Shown here: positions 1 through 8,362 of the stretch, piece after piece
Layout of the letters: every line of letters begins with the position of its first letter
Position numbering within the stretch: position 1 is the first letter of the stretch
Made by a program: the position numbers and the translations under genes
The notes under the pieces: model-generated
Told to the model about the DNA's origin: nothing
Databases searched by the model: none
Seen by the model: the letters and a program-made list of their open reading frames with translations, nothing else
Source: Pseudogracilibacillus sp.
GTDB taxonomy: Bacteria > Bacillota > Bacilli > Bacillales > Amphibacillaceae
Length of the DNA: 64,000 bases
Direction: 5' to 3'
NCBI GenBank assembly: GCA_026169815.1
Contig: JAPFDT010000017.1
Location: 34,421 to 98,420, forward strand

Positions 1-365
1 ACTTCTTTTGAAAAACGTGTCTTCTGTTCTGTAAAATATGAAGTTAATTTATTCGGTTGAAAAGCTAAGTCTTTATTATCCCCGTACTCTTCAACATGCA
101 CGGTATCATAGTGACTTATGAGTACGATTGTTTTGGCAGTTTGATTTGTTTTATATAATGCAGACAAGGAGAAGCGCCCTTTCCCTGCACCAGTTAATTG
201 CAATAGATTAGGATTTTCTTGAAAGTAGTGAAGCGTTTGCATTTTTTCTTGTAAACGAAGTGAAAATTGTTGTTCCCCTTCTGTTCCTGTTAAACTATCC
301 CAACTGACTAATTCTAATAATAATGCTTTTAAACCTTCCTCGTCTCCCCATTGTAACTTTTTCAT
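1..365 (-). CDS. RocB-like M20 family peptidase, N-terminal part (runs off the window)
   Basis: Partial gene: the start lies inside the window and the rest lies to the left. I translated 121 residues. The N-terminus reads MKKLQWGDEEGLKALLLELV, and about residue 84 there is ISHYDTVHVEEYG. An H-x-D-x-V motif of this kind carries the first metal ligand and the catalytic-region aspartate of M20 metallohydrolases. The spacing and flanking text resemble RocB of arginine catabolism in bacilli. A GAGGAG ribosome site sits 6-8 bases before the ATG. RocB-like proteins are predicted deacylases or peptidases in the cytoplasm; the substrate cannot be read from this part. Another M20 subgroup is possible. 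Confidence 0.7.
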   Translation of the reverse strand, partial: MKKLQWGDEEGLKALLLELVSWDSLTGTEGEQQFSLRLQEKMQTLHYFQENPNLLQLTGAGKGRFSLSALYKTNQTAKTIVLISHYDTVHVEEYGDNKDLAFQPNKLTSYFTEQKTRFSKE

Positions 366-589
366 TTATTTACTCCTCGTATATTATATTTATTTATAGT
401 CTTTTCATATCGTAAGTGAGTCACCTTTTAGAACATCCACCTTGATTGAATGCCTTTTTCGCTGTCTAAAAGAATTTCCTCTTCGTCATCATTTGTTTTA
501 TTCGGAAAAATATAAAAATAAACTTAGCATACATATTTTTAGTTGTCAAAAACTCCTAAAACCTGTCATTCAGAGCAAACATTGCGGCG

Positions 590-1246
590 TCAGCTTTTTA
601 TTGTGTTTTTTTCTATGCGTAATTGTACGATTTTTTTATGTATCTTTATAAAAATAATTAATATAATACCGCCAAATAAAAAGCCACTAACTATATCCGT
701 TAAATAATGTACATTTAAAATATACCTACTAAAACCAATGAGTAAAACTAATGTTCCAAAAAATAATTGCACTAATCTCGCCTTTTTAGGGGAGGATAAT
801 TTTGTACTAATTAAATAAGCAATCAGTCCATAACAAACTATCGTTACCATAGAATGACCTGATGGATAACTGTATCCTTCTGCATTCAACAAAGCACTCA
901 CACTCGGTCTTTCACGTGCTATAAAATCTTTCAATAATGAATTCGTTAAATGTGCGCTTAACACGCCTAGTCCGAAGATGAATGCTGGCAAATAATCACG
1001 AAACGTAATCCAAAATAAGATAACGACAACAATGGTAAGAGGAAATACAACGTGAAAAGAGCCAAATTCTGTAATCCACCTAAAAATAGTATAGATCGTT
1101 GTATCCGCAACTGTATCAACATATGGTCGAGACCAAAGATCGAATGGAGGCATCGTTTCATTTTTTATTTGAATCATCCAACTAACAACAAGTGCACTCA
1201 ACAAAATAAAAATAAGCCAAATCGAATAAATACGCCATTTTTTCAT
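590..1246 (-). CDS. PAP2-family membrane phosphatase
   Basis: 218 residues, several hydrophobic segments, no signal peptidase site beyond the first membrane helix. All three phosphatase motifs of the PAP2 superfamily are present: K106...R113-P114, P128-S-G-H131, and S173-R174...H180...D184. H131 and H180 are the expected catalytic histidines, facing the outside. Family members dephosphorylate undecaprenyl pyrophosphate, phosphatidylglycerol phosphate or other lipid phosphates; length and layout fit a bacillary undecaprenyl-pyrophosphate or PGP phosphatase but do not choose between them. It is divergently placed from ptsH and appears to be a single-gene unit. Start ATG follows an AGGAGG-like site. 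Confidence 0.85.
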   Translation of the reverse strand: MKKWRIYSIWLIFILLSALVVSWMIQIKNETMPPFDLWSRPYVDTVADTTIYTIFRWITEFGSFHVVFPLTIVVVILFWITFRDYLPAFIFGLGVLSAHLTNSLLKDFIARERPSVSALLNAEGYSYPSGHSMVTIVCYGLIAYLISTKLSSPKKARLVQLFFGTLVLLIGFSRYILNVHYLTDIVSGFLFGGIILIIFIKIHKKIVQLRIEKNTIKS

Positions 1247-1279
1247 TAAAATCCTCCTTTAGTCTCTTACTCATTATAA

Positions 1280-1309
1280 TTGCGTTTAGATATTTACTTT
1301 CCTTATACT
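1280..1309 (+). promoter_or_regulatory. Probable sigma-A promoter of ptsHI
   Basis: TTGCGT (1280-1285), an 18-base spacer and TATACT (1304-1309). This gives an untranslated leader of about 85 bases before ptsH. Confidence 0.5.
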
Positions 1310-1401
1310 ATATCACTTTACTTGTTTTGTCATATACATCATACTTTAAAATAGATAGAAGGAAGTTTGTCATTATTTGTGTAAAGAAAGGATTGATTAA
1401 G

Positions 1402-1668
1402 ATGCAAGAAAAACAATTTACGATTATATCAGAAGTAGGATTACACGCACGTCCTGCGACACTTTTAGTACAACATGCGAGTAGATTTTCATGTGAGGTT
1501 GAAATAGATTATAAAGATAAACGAGTCAATGTAAAATCTATTATGGGCGTCATGTCTTTAGGTATGCCCAAAAACGCGGTATTCACATTATTTACCGATG
1601 GCGTGGATGAAGAAGAAGCGCTAGAAAGTATTACAAACTTATTGTCTAAAGAAGGAATTGCTGAATAA
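1402..1668 (+). CDS. ptsH: Phosphocarrier protein HPr
   Basis: 88 residues, the same length as B. subtilis HPr. The ATG at 1402 is chosen because AAGAAAGGA precedes it and it places the two key residues at canonical positions: H15 in GLHARPAT, which takes phosphate from enzyme I, and S46 in KSIMGVMSLG, the HPr kinase site. An upstream in-frame ATG at 1327 would add 25 residues the family lacks. HPr carries phosphate to sugar-specific PTS permeases. As HPr-Ser-P it is the CcpA corepressor in Firmicutes. The stop overlaps the ptsI start by one base, so the two are translationally coupled. No sugar permease gene is adjacent. Confidence 0.97.
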   Translation: MQEKQFTIISEVGLHARPATLLVQHASRFSCEVEIDYKDKRVNVKSIMGVMSLGMPKNAVFTLFTDGVDEEEALESITNLLSKEGIAE

Positions 1669-3386
1669 TGACACAAACAATGCATGGTATTGCTGTTTCT
1701 AGAGGCATTGCATTTGGTAAAGCATATGTCATAAAAGATGTTGATTTAACGTTTGATACGTATGCAACATCGGATGCAACTACTGAATTAGCAAGATTAC
1801 AAACAGCTTTAGACCAAGCGGAATCTGATTTAGAGCGGATTCAGGAAAAAGTAGAACATGAACAAGGTATGAGTAATGCTGCAATTTTTGATACGCAAAT
1901 TTTAGTATTACATGATCCTGATTTAATGAATACGATAAAAAAACATATTGAAGCGGACACCTATTCAGCTGAACAGGCGTTATATGAAGCAACGTCTACA
2001 TATATCACCCTATTAGAGGAGATGGATGATGAGTATATGCAAGAACGCGCGAGTGATTTTAAAGATATTATGCGCCGCGTTTTATTGCATTTACTCGATA
2101 TTGATGAATCGTTACCGCAAAACATTTCTGAAAATGCGATTATTGTTGCTGATGACATTACCCCATCAGAAACAGCACAAATGGATTTACAATTTGTAAA
2201 AGGTTTCATTACAAACACAGGTGGTAAAACATCTCATTCAGCTATTATGGCACGAACATTAGAAGTTCCAGCAATAGTCGGTGCTAAAAATAGCACAACA
2301 AATATTGCTCATGGTGACTTCATTATTATTGACGGTTCGACTGGGGAAGTTTTCATTCAACCAGATCGAGCAACTGAAGAAAAATTAATGAAGCAATACA
2401 AAATATATGAAGAAGAAAAGGCATCATGGCATGCGTTAAAAGATAAACCATCTCAGACGAAAGATAATCATGCAGTAGACATTGTTGCTAACATTGGCTC
2501 ACCCCAAGATATTAATCAAGTCCTCCATCATGGTGCAGAAGGAATAGGATTATATCGAACAGAATTCCTGTACATGGAATCTTATCATTTGCCGACAGAA
2601 GAGGAGCAGTTTGAAGCATACCGTTATGTGTTAGAACAAATGGGCGATAAACCTGTTATCGTCCGCACTATCGATATCGGTGGCGATAAAAAACTCTCTT
2701 ATTTACCATTACCTGAAGAAAAAAATCCTTTTTTAGGATTACGTGCAGTACGATTCGCTTTACAACAACCAGAAATCTTCAGAACGCAAATTCGTGCTTT
2801 ATTACGCGCAAGTGCATACGGTAACTTAAAAATCATGTTCCCAATGATTGCGACATTAGAAGAGTTTCAGCAAGCAAAATCTATCGTCGAAGAAGAGAAA
2901 CAGTCTCTTAAACAACATGACATAACATATAGAGAAAAAATTGACATCGGCATTATGGTTGAAATTCCTTCAACCGCAATATTAGCGAAACAATTTGCTA
3001 AAGAAGTAGATTTTTTTAGTATTGGAACAAATGATTTAATTCAATATACATTAGCCGCCGATCGCATGAATGAAAATGTTGCCTATTTGTATCAACCTTT
3101 TCATCCAGCTATTTTGCATCTAGTAAAATCAGTCGTCGATGCAGCACATGAAGAAAATAAATGGGTTGGCATGTGTGGAGAAATGGCAAGTGATTTAACT
3201 GCTATACCGCTACTCTTAGGTTTAGGTTTAGATGAATTTTCTATGAATGCTCCATCTATTTTACCTGTACGTCATTTATTAAAAAACTTAAGAAAAACAG
3301 ACATGGAACAACTTGCTAACGCAGCACTCACTCTTAGTACAGCTGCAGAAGTAGAACAGTTTATTAGAAGAGAAATAGAATTATAG
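1668..3386 (+). CDS. ptsI: PTS enzyme I (phosphoenolpyruvate-protein phosphotransferase)
   Basis: 572 residues, normal length. It takes phosphate from phosphoenolpyruvate and passes it to HPr in the cytoplasm. The swivelling domain carries the phospho-acceptor histidine H190 in GGKTSHSAIMAR. The C-terminal TIM-barrel has the PEP-binding arginines and the MCGEMASD loop with the catalytic cysteine near residue 500. ATGA-type overlap with ptsH (TAATG) shows an operon. No strong terminator follows; the next 100 bases lead into the antitoxin RNA promoter of the toxin locus. Confidence 0.97.
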   Translation: MTQTMHGIAVSRGIAFGKAYVIKDVDLTFDTYATSDATTELARLQTALDQAESDLERIQEKVEHEQGMSNAAIFDTQILVLHDPDLMNTIKKHIEADTYSAEQALYEATSTYITLLEEMDDEYMQERASDFKDIMRRVLLHLLDIDESLPQNISENAIIVADDITPSETAQMDLQFVKGFITNTGGKTSHSAIMARTLEVPAIVGAKNSTTNIAHGDFIIIDGSTGEVFIQPDRATEEKLMKQYKIYEEEKASWHALKDKPSQTKDNHAVDIVANIGSPQDINQVLHHGAEGIGLYRTEFLYMESYHLPTEEEQFEAYRYVLEQMGDKPVIVRTIDIGGDKKLSYLPLPEEKNPFLGLRAVRFALQQPEIFRTQIRALLRASAYGNLKIMFPMIATLEEFQQAKSIVEEEKQSLKQHDITYREKIDIGIMVEIPSTAILAKQFAKEVDFFSIGTNDLIQYTLAADRMNENVAYLYQPFHPAILHLVKSVVDAAHEENKWVGMCGEMASDLTAIPLLLGLGLDEFSMNAPSILPVRHLLKNLRKTDMEQLANAALTLSTAAEVEQFIRREIEL

Positions 3387-3452
3387 TAAAGAGGAAATAT
3401 AGAGCAAACACATATTAGCAGACTTCTTCATAGTGATTTTATTAAATAATTG

Positions 3453-3481
3453 TTTAATTCATATAAAAAATAGGGTATACT
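3453..3481 (+). promoter_or_regulatory. Predicted promoter of the antitoxin RNA
   Basis: TATACT at 3476-3481 with a possible -35 TTTAAT (3453-3458, spacer 17) or TTGTTT (3450-3455, spacer 20). It fires towards the toxin gene, with transcription expected from about 3488. Confidence 0.5.
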
Positions 3482-3487
3482 ATAAAT

Positions 3488-3640
3488 AGAAGTCAATATA
3501 ATAATAAAAGATCGCTCATGCTGAGAACATGAACGATCTAGTGCGTGTAATAGCCCTTAAAGGGGGCGGCTCACGTTTGGAAGATAAAATAACCATCCTT
3601 TAACGCTTGCTAGGCATTAGGATGGTTATTTCTTTTTTTC
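3488..3640 (+). ncRNA. Predicted antisense antitoxin RNA of the type I toxin locus
   Basis: A roughly 150-base transcription unit on the strand opposite the toxin. It begins after the TATACT box, has a 5' hairpin (arms 3509-3520 and 3528-3539) and ends at an intrinsic terminator whose 13-bp stem (3587-3599 with 3619-3631) is followed by seven T. It overlaps the 3' end of the toxin frame and the toxin mRNA tail, the arrangement known for TxpA/RatA and BsrG/SR4 in B. subtilis. No protein is evident. The assignment rests on layout; expression is inferred. Confidence 0.6.
3587..3640 (+). terminator. Terminator of the antitoxin RNA
   Basis: Perfect stem AAATAACCATCCT / AGGATGGTTATTT with a 19-base loop, then CTTTTTTT. 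The toxin stop codon (3626-3628 on the other strand) lies inside the stem. Confidence 0.8.
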
Positions 3641-3706
3641 TGACAATATTGCAACGATTAACACACCAAATATAAGCATGATCATCATTGATTCAAACAC
3701 TGTCAT
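3626..3706 (-). CDS. Small membrane toxin, holin-like type I toxin family
   Basis: 26 residues, below usual gene-calling size: starts MTVFESMMIMLIFG and ends SEKKK. The MTVxExxMxMxxFG start, single hydrophobic helix and lysine tail are typical of the small holin-like toxins (Hol_Tox type) found in bacilli, which are membrane-damaging peptides kept silent by an antisense RNA. The ribosome site AAAGGAGGTGAT is an almost complete match to the 16S rRNA tail. It is buried in a predicted hairpin: the leader segment 3730-3750 can pair with the ribosome site and the bases up to the start codon. That is the usual design for delaying toxin translation. A convergent RNA gene faces it. Toxicity is inferred, not seen. 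Confidence 0.8.
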   Translation of the reverse strand: MTVFESMMIMLIFGVLIVAILSEKKK

Positions 3707-3707
3707 T

Positions 3708-3752
3708 AGGCATCACCTCCTTTTCTTTAAAATAAAGAAAAGTGATGAGCCT
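3708..3752 (-). promoter_or_regulatory. Hairpin masking the toxin ribosome binding site
   Basis: On the toxin mRNA strand TAGGC-TCATCAC-TTTTCTTTA is followed, after a very short loop, by TAAAGAAAAGGAGGTGATGCC, its near-complete complement. The ribosome site is therefore sequestered a few bases before the ATG. Confidence 0.7.
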
Positions 3753-3789
3753 ACCACCCATACAAACCTTATTACACTATATTTATTAT

Positions 3790-3804
3790 AGCACATAAGT
3801 TTTG
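3790..3804 (-). promoter_or_regulatory. Extended -10 promoter of the toxin mRNA
   Basis: TGTGCTATAAT on the minus strand gives an extended -10 (TGnTATAAT). No clear -35 is visible. Transcription would start near 3780 and leave a leader of about 75 bases. Confidence 0.5.
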
Positions 3805-3828
3805 ATAGATTCGTTATATAAAGTACAA

Positions 3829-3870
3829 AAATAGAGTACCAAATCCTCTATAATTTAGTACTCTATTCAC
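3829..3870 (-). terminator. Terminator downstream of nhaC
   Basis: Stem AATAGAGTAC / GTACTCTATT with a T-rich tail on the minus strand, about 100 bases past the nhaC stop. Confidence 0.6.
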
Positions 3871-3963
3871 AACTTAGACTGTGTGTCTGTGCATTTCAAG
3901 AACTTCTGTTAAGCACATTTTTTCCTGTTTTTTCTTAGTTATTAAACGAAAAAAAGTTTTTCT

Positions 3964-5358
3964 TCACTGTTGCTCAGGCTCAATATACGTTAATGTTTTT
4001 CCTGTTAATCCAAATAAAATCGTTAAAATTGGACTTAATATACAGAAAAAGGCAAACGGTAAATAAGCTACTGTTGGAACATCTAATACATTTGCAATAA
4101 ATACACCACAGACACTCCAAGGTACGAGCGGGTTCACAACGGTTCCTGCATCTTCAGACACCCGTGCTAAATTAATCGCATCAAGACCGACTTTTTTATA
4201 TTGCGCTTGATATGTCTCTCCTGTTAAAAGAATCGATAAATATTGTTCTCCAATTAATACGTTAATTCCAATCGCCGTAAAAGCTGAAGCAACAATAACC
4301 GAACGGACTTTCTTTAACGACGCTTCAATCGCTGATAACAATTTTGGCACAATCCCTAGTGTAAACAATAAGCCACCTAAACTAAGTGCTAATAAGACGA
4401 TACCAATTGTGAAAAACATACTTTCCATTCCGCCACGCGTTAACAACTCATCAATTTCCTCTACTCCTGTTTCTGAAGTAAAACCACCGAATAATGTGTT
4501 AAGAATTTTTGCTAAAGGTTGTGTCGTATGGAAAAACGAAACGATAATCGCACTCACAGTCCCTGCCGCTAATCCTAATAAAGCAGGAGCTTTCATGATT
4601 GAAAAGATGACGAGTACAGCAATCGGAACCACCGAAGCGTACCAATGGACAAGCCCAGTCTCTAATAATCCTTGTTGAAATACTTCCATATTCGTCACAT
4701 CAACCGCTGAAATATCTGGAGATAATATGGCGAATAAAATTAACGTAATAATAAAAGCTGGCACAGTTGTCCATGTCATATTTTTAATATGATCGAATAA
4801 ATCAACTTGTAAAATGGAGGATGCCATATTCGTCGTATCTGAAAGTGGTGACATTTTATCACCAAAAAATGCTCCCGACACAATCGCTCCTGCTGTCATC
4901 GCTAACGAAATATCAATTGCACTAGCTATACCGATAAACGCTACGCCAATTGTTCCTACAGTTGTAAGGGAACTTCCAACACTAATACCGACGATCGCAC
5001 AGACAACAAATATAATCGCTAAAAAGAACTTTGGTGTCACAATTTCAAAACCTACATAAATTAAGGTCGGAATCGTTCCCGCCATCATCCAAGAAGCAAT
5101 AAGCATCCCGATAAAGAAAAATAAAAACGTAGCTGAAATACCGACAATTGCCCCATCCGTAATTCCTTTTTCTAATGCTTTATAGGGAACCTTTTTAATT
5201 AATCCATATAATATTAAAAATAAAACCGAGATAATTAACGGAATATGAGGTGCGGTACCAAATTGTAAAATACTAATATTAACGATGAATATAATCATCG
5301 CCGTCACAAAAACCGCCTCCATAATCGAAGGCATTTGGACTGCTTTTATACGAAACAT
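3964..5358 (-). CDS. NhaC-family Na+/H+ antiporter
   Basis: 464 residues, about a dozen membrane helices, length typical of NhaC. The stretch GAFFGDKMSPLSDTTNMASS is the family hallmark. NhaC proteins exchange cytoplasmic sodium for protons; some close relatives (MleN type) exchange malate and sodium lactate instead, so the substrate is not fixed. GGGAGATG stands before the ATG. Monocistronic, with its own terminator. In a bacterium with two osmolyte carriers nearby, a role in sodium export and pH control is plausible. Confidence 0.88.
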   Translation of the reverse strand: MFRIKAVQMPSIMEAVFVTAMIIFIVNISILQFGTAPHIPLIISVLFLILYGLIKKVPYKALEKGITDGAIVGISATFLFFFIGMLIASWMMAGTIPTLIYVGFEIVTPKFFLAIIFVVCAIVGISVGSSLTTVGTIGVAFIGIASAIDISLAMTAGAIVSGAFFGDKMSPLSDTTNMASSILQVDLFDHIKNMTWTTVPAFIITLILFAILSPDISAVDVTNMEVFQQGLLETGLVHWYASVVPIAVLVIFSIMKAPALLGLAAGTVSAIIVSFFHTTQPLAKILNTLFGGFTSETGVEEIDELLTRGGMESMFFTIGIVLLALSLGGLLFTLGIVPKLLSAIEASLKKVRSVIVASAFTAIGINVLIGEQYLSILLTGETYQAQYKKVGLDAINLARVSEDAGTVVNPLVPWSVCGVFIANVLDVPTVAYLPFAFFCILSPILTILFGLTGKTLTYIEPEQQ

Positions 5359-5444
5359 AAGACATCTCCCAAACTTTTCTTAATATGTATCTATTTAATC
5401 AAATTCATATTTAATAGTCACACGAAATGACGTACATCATTCAT

Positions 5445-6041
5445 TTAATTTTCATTCGTTGTAATAAATTCAAGCTTTTCTTTTATAGGTGTCCTACCCT
5501 TTGATGTCGGAATTTTTTCTGCATAGCCCATTTGCATAACTGCGGCAATTTTTTCTTTTTCTGGATCTAATCCGACAGCTTCGGCAAATAAAGGATCGTG
5601 CATATAAGGCGTAATCGTCCATAACATTCCTACATTATAAGCCCATGCTGAAAGTTGCGCATTTTGGATAAACGCACAAACTGCCGCATACTCTTCTTCA
5701 TACCGAACAGGATCCGCTTCCTTTTCAAAATAAATTAACGCATGATGTGGAATTTTAAATAAAAAATCTTTAATCGACTGGATTGACTTCAAAGTTTTTG
5801 GGGAATCATCTGATTTCATCACACCTAATCGTTGGTAACTTTTAATTGTCGCATCAATAATAATATGTTTTCCCTCTTCTTGATACATTTTCACGCGCCA
5901 CGGTTCTTTCATATAATGTGTCGGGGCCCATGATGCATATGTAAATATTTCGGTTAATAATTCATTTGCTACTGCTTGTTCTTTAAATTGATGAATCGAT
6001 CGTCTGTTTTTAATTGTCTCTAATAAATCGATTTTCCCCAC
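5445..6041 (-). CDS. Nitroreductase-family flavoprotein
   Basis: 198 residues. The N-terminus reads DLLETIKNRRSIHQFKEQAV, the FMN-phosphate-binding RRSxxxF motif of the nitroreductase fold, followed by SWAPTHYMKEPWRV and a C-terminal MGYAEKIPTSKGRTPIKE segment. Members use FMN and NAD(P)H to reduce nitro compounds, quinones or flavins; this short group resembles YfhC/YdjA-like proteins of bacilli. No linked partner gene suggests a substrate. A GGGAGGTGGGG-like ribosome site precedes the ATG. Confidence 0.85.
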   Translation of the reverse strand: MGKIDLLETIKNRRSIHQFKEQAVANELLTEIFTYASWAPTHYMKEPWRVKMYQEEGKHIIIDATIKSYQRLGVMKSDDSPKTLKSIQSIKDFLFKIPHHALIYFEKEADPVRYEEEYAAVCAFIQNAQLSAWAYNVGMLWTITPYMHDPLFAEAVGLDPEKEKIAAVMQMGYAEKIPTSKGRTPIKEKLEFITTNEN

Positions 6042-6169
6042 CTCCCTAACCCATTATATACAAAAAAGACTTCCATTACGAAAGTCTAGATGTTATTAAT
6101 TAAAATAGAGAGATGAAAATCCGATAAAAAGCGGAAACTAGATTCGACAGTAGACGTATTCGAGTGAAA

Positions 6170-6520
6170 CAAGAGGAAAAAATTGTAGCTTGAGCTAGTA
6201 GAACGTTCCACTGGGTCAAAGGAAGAGAATAAAACGAATACTTGAACCAGTAGAGCAGACCACTGGATCAAAGCAAGAGGAAAAAATGAATACTTGAACC
6301 AGTGGAACAGCCCACCGGGTCAAAGGAAGAGAAAAATGAATACTTGAACCAGTGGAGAAGCCCACCGGGTCAAAACAAGAGAAAAAAATGAATACTTGAA
6401 CCAGTGGAGAAGCCCACCGGGTCAAAGCAAGAGAAAAAATGAATACTTGAACCAGTGGAGAAGCCCACCGGGTCAAAGCAAGAGAAAAAACGAATACTTG
6501 AACCAGTGGAGCATCCTACC
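6170..6520 (-). repeat. Tandem repeat, 51-bp unit, about 6.5 copies
   Basis: The landmark GAATACTTGA recurs at 6236, 6288, 6338, 6390, 6441 and 6492, that is every 50-52 bases. An eroded copy lies to the left (from about 6170). Copies in the middle are nearly identical, outer copies diverge. Each unit holds an imperfect hairpin, ACCAGTGG-agaag-CCCACCGGGT. The array lies 3' of the permease gene at 6757-8187. Because 51 is a multiple of 3 an open frame (6216-6476) runs through it, but it has no ribosome site. Confidence 0.9.
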
Positions 6521-6756
6521 TTAGCAAATATCTTTTAAAAATCAGTAAAATAACTTTCTTTCATTCTTATACATAAATGAGCCTTGAATATCTTTAAATG
6601 TAACGTGTAAGACTATTCTTACACGTGAATGAAGCTTGAATACACTTGTATATCACACATAAGAATATTCTTGCACGTAAATGATGTTAGTAATTCCTTG
6701 AGAATCAAGCGTAAGAGTTTTTCCAGAAAAAGAATCACATCTTTATATTTGCACAC

Positions 6757-8187
6757 TTACAAAAATAATAAAGCAAATACTGTCGCAGCAGTTAACCCTA
6801 TCACAACGGGGAGAAAACTTTTTCGCACAAGGTCCATAACAGGCACTTTTGCAAAGCCAGCTACAGCAACTAAGGAAGACCAAGCAATTAATGTACCGCC
6901 ACCTACCCAAATCGCTCCCATCTGACCAATTGCAGCTAATGTTTCAGGTTCAATTCCCATCGTTGTACCGAGCGGACTAGCTAAGGCTCCTGTTAAAGGT
7001 AATCCTGAAAATCCTGAACCATCCAAACCTGAAATCATCCCGATTAACAAAATACCAAATGCTGCGAAAATCGGATATTGAGGTATAAAACTTTCTCCTG
7101 CAACAATTAATTCAAATAAAAAAGCTGGAGCATCTTCAGACATTCCTAAAATTTGTGCAGCTGTTTCATCATTTCCTAAAAAGAAAAAACCAGCTATCGG
7201 TAACACAATCCCCATCGCTTTAAAAGCAAAGAGTAATCCTTCTATAATATGGTTACTAACTTTTTCTAAAGCTTGCTTTGGATGATGAGTAAATGTTGCA
7301 AACAATAATAATAGTAAGGCTCCACCACCGACAATTGCTGCACCATCCCCTCCTTCTATTTCTACACTTGACGTTACTTTTGCATAAATCATGTAACCTA
7401 CAATCGTCGCAAATACAATTGGGACAATAAAGGCAAATAACTTTGCCTGCTTCTTCTCTTTCACCGAAAACTCTCTTTCCGATGATATATCCTGTTCCAC
7501 TTCACCCTCCATATTTTCCCATTTCCTTAAATGAGTTTCAGAAGGTTTTTTAATTTGTTTTCGTAACCAAATATAAGCTAAACCAATTGCGATAACACCT
7601 GTAACAATAGATAAAAGTAAAGCTCGATCTGCTATTAGATGCACGGATAAATCTCCTGGTGCTGCACTTAATGTTGGTGCAATTTGTATGATGTAATCTG
7701 ACGACAATGCCATTCCTTGCCCTGCTAACGATATCGCAATACCTGCGCCAATTGGTGGAAGTCCTGCTCGAATCGCAACAGGGATTAAAATTGCTCCAAC
7801 TAATGGAACTGCTGGTGTGGGCCAAAAAAACATTGATATAGCATACGTAACAATAACTAATATGAAAAATGATATATGACCATTCCGCATCACTCGTTGA
7901 AATGGTTGAATCATTTTCTCATCTGCACCTAAATCTTTTAACGATCTTAATAACGCTGTCATCACAGCAATAATTAAAAATATATCAAAAAGTGAACTTG
8001 CTGCCACTAAACTTGCTCTAAAAGTGGATTGCAATGCCACACCGACAGATGACGAATAGACAAAACATACGACAAATGTCGAGACAATAGCAGGTACGAC
8101 GACATTTTTTCTAAATAACATTGTTAAAATGATGAGTAACGTTCCGCCTAAATATAACCAATGAGCTAAGGTAATCACATACGTCAC
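6757..8187 (-). CDS. Polytopic membrane permease, ion-transporter-like, substrate unknown
   Basis: 476 residues, mostly hydrophobic with about 11-12 predicted helices. Paired half-repeats with glycine- and proline-rich re-entrant stretches (FFWPTPAVPLVGAILIPVA and GSGFSGLPLTGALASPLG) recall the ion transporter superfamily (gluconate, citrate, lactate permease-like). A charged loop near residues 215-250 is cytoplasmic in this model. I do not recognise a named family with certainty. The start is GTG, placed by AAAGGGGAGT upstream. It stands alone, followed by the 51-bp repeat array. Confidence 0.6.
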   Translation of the reverse strand: MTYVITLAHWLYLGGTLLIILTMLFRKNVVVPAIVSTFVVCFVYSSSVGVALQSTFRASLVAASSLFDIFLIIAVMTALLRSLKDLGADEKMIQPFQRVMRNGHISFFILVIVTYAISMFFWPTPAVPLVGAILIPVAIRAGLPPIGAGIAISLAGQGMALSSDYIIQIAPTLSAAPGDLSVHLIADRALLLSIVTGVIAIGLAYIWLRKQIKKPSETHLRKWENMEGEVEQDISSEREFSVKEKKQAKLFAFIVPIVFATIVGYMIYAKVTSSVEIEGGDGAAIVGGGALLLLLFATFTHHPKQALEKVSNHIIEGLLFAFKAMGIVLPIAGFFFLGNDETAAQILGMSEDAPAFLFELIVAGESFIPQYPIFAAFGILLIGMISGLDGSGFSGLPLTGALASPLGTTMGIEPETLAAIGQMGAIWVGGGTLIAWSSLVAVAGFAKVPVMDLVRKSFLPVVIGLTAATVFALLFL

Positions 8188-8362
8188 ACTCCCCTTTATT
8201 TGAAATCACTATACAATATGTAAACGGAAAGGCGAATGTGTCACAACATGTTTAGGCATATACCTACATAATTCACACAGCGAACTAATAACGGTATTCT
8301 TTTTTACTTAAATCCATTACAATATAAATAGGTGATAGTTTTTATTTGAGAGGGGAATTTTC

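Noticed and set aside
442..651. A 69-residue frame overlapping the end of the PAP2 gene
   Set aside because: No ribosome site, cysteine- and phenylalanine-rich text typical of AT-rich non-coding DNA.
6086..6476. Frames reading TRWASPLVQVFIF repeats in the 51-bp array
   Set aside because: The period is a multiple of 3, so an open frame is expected; no start signal and no other protein-like feature.
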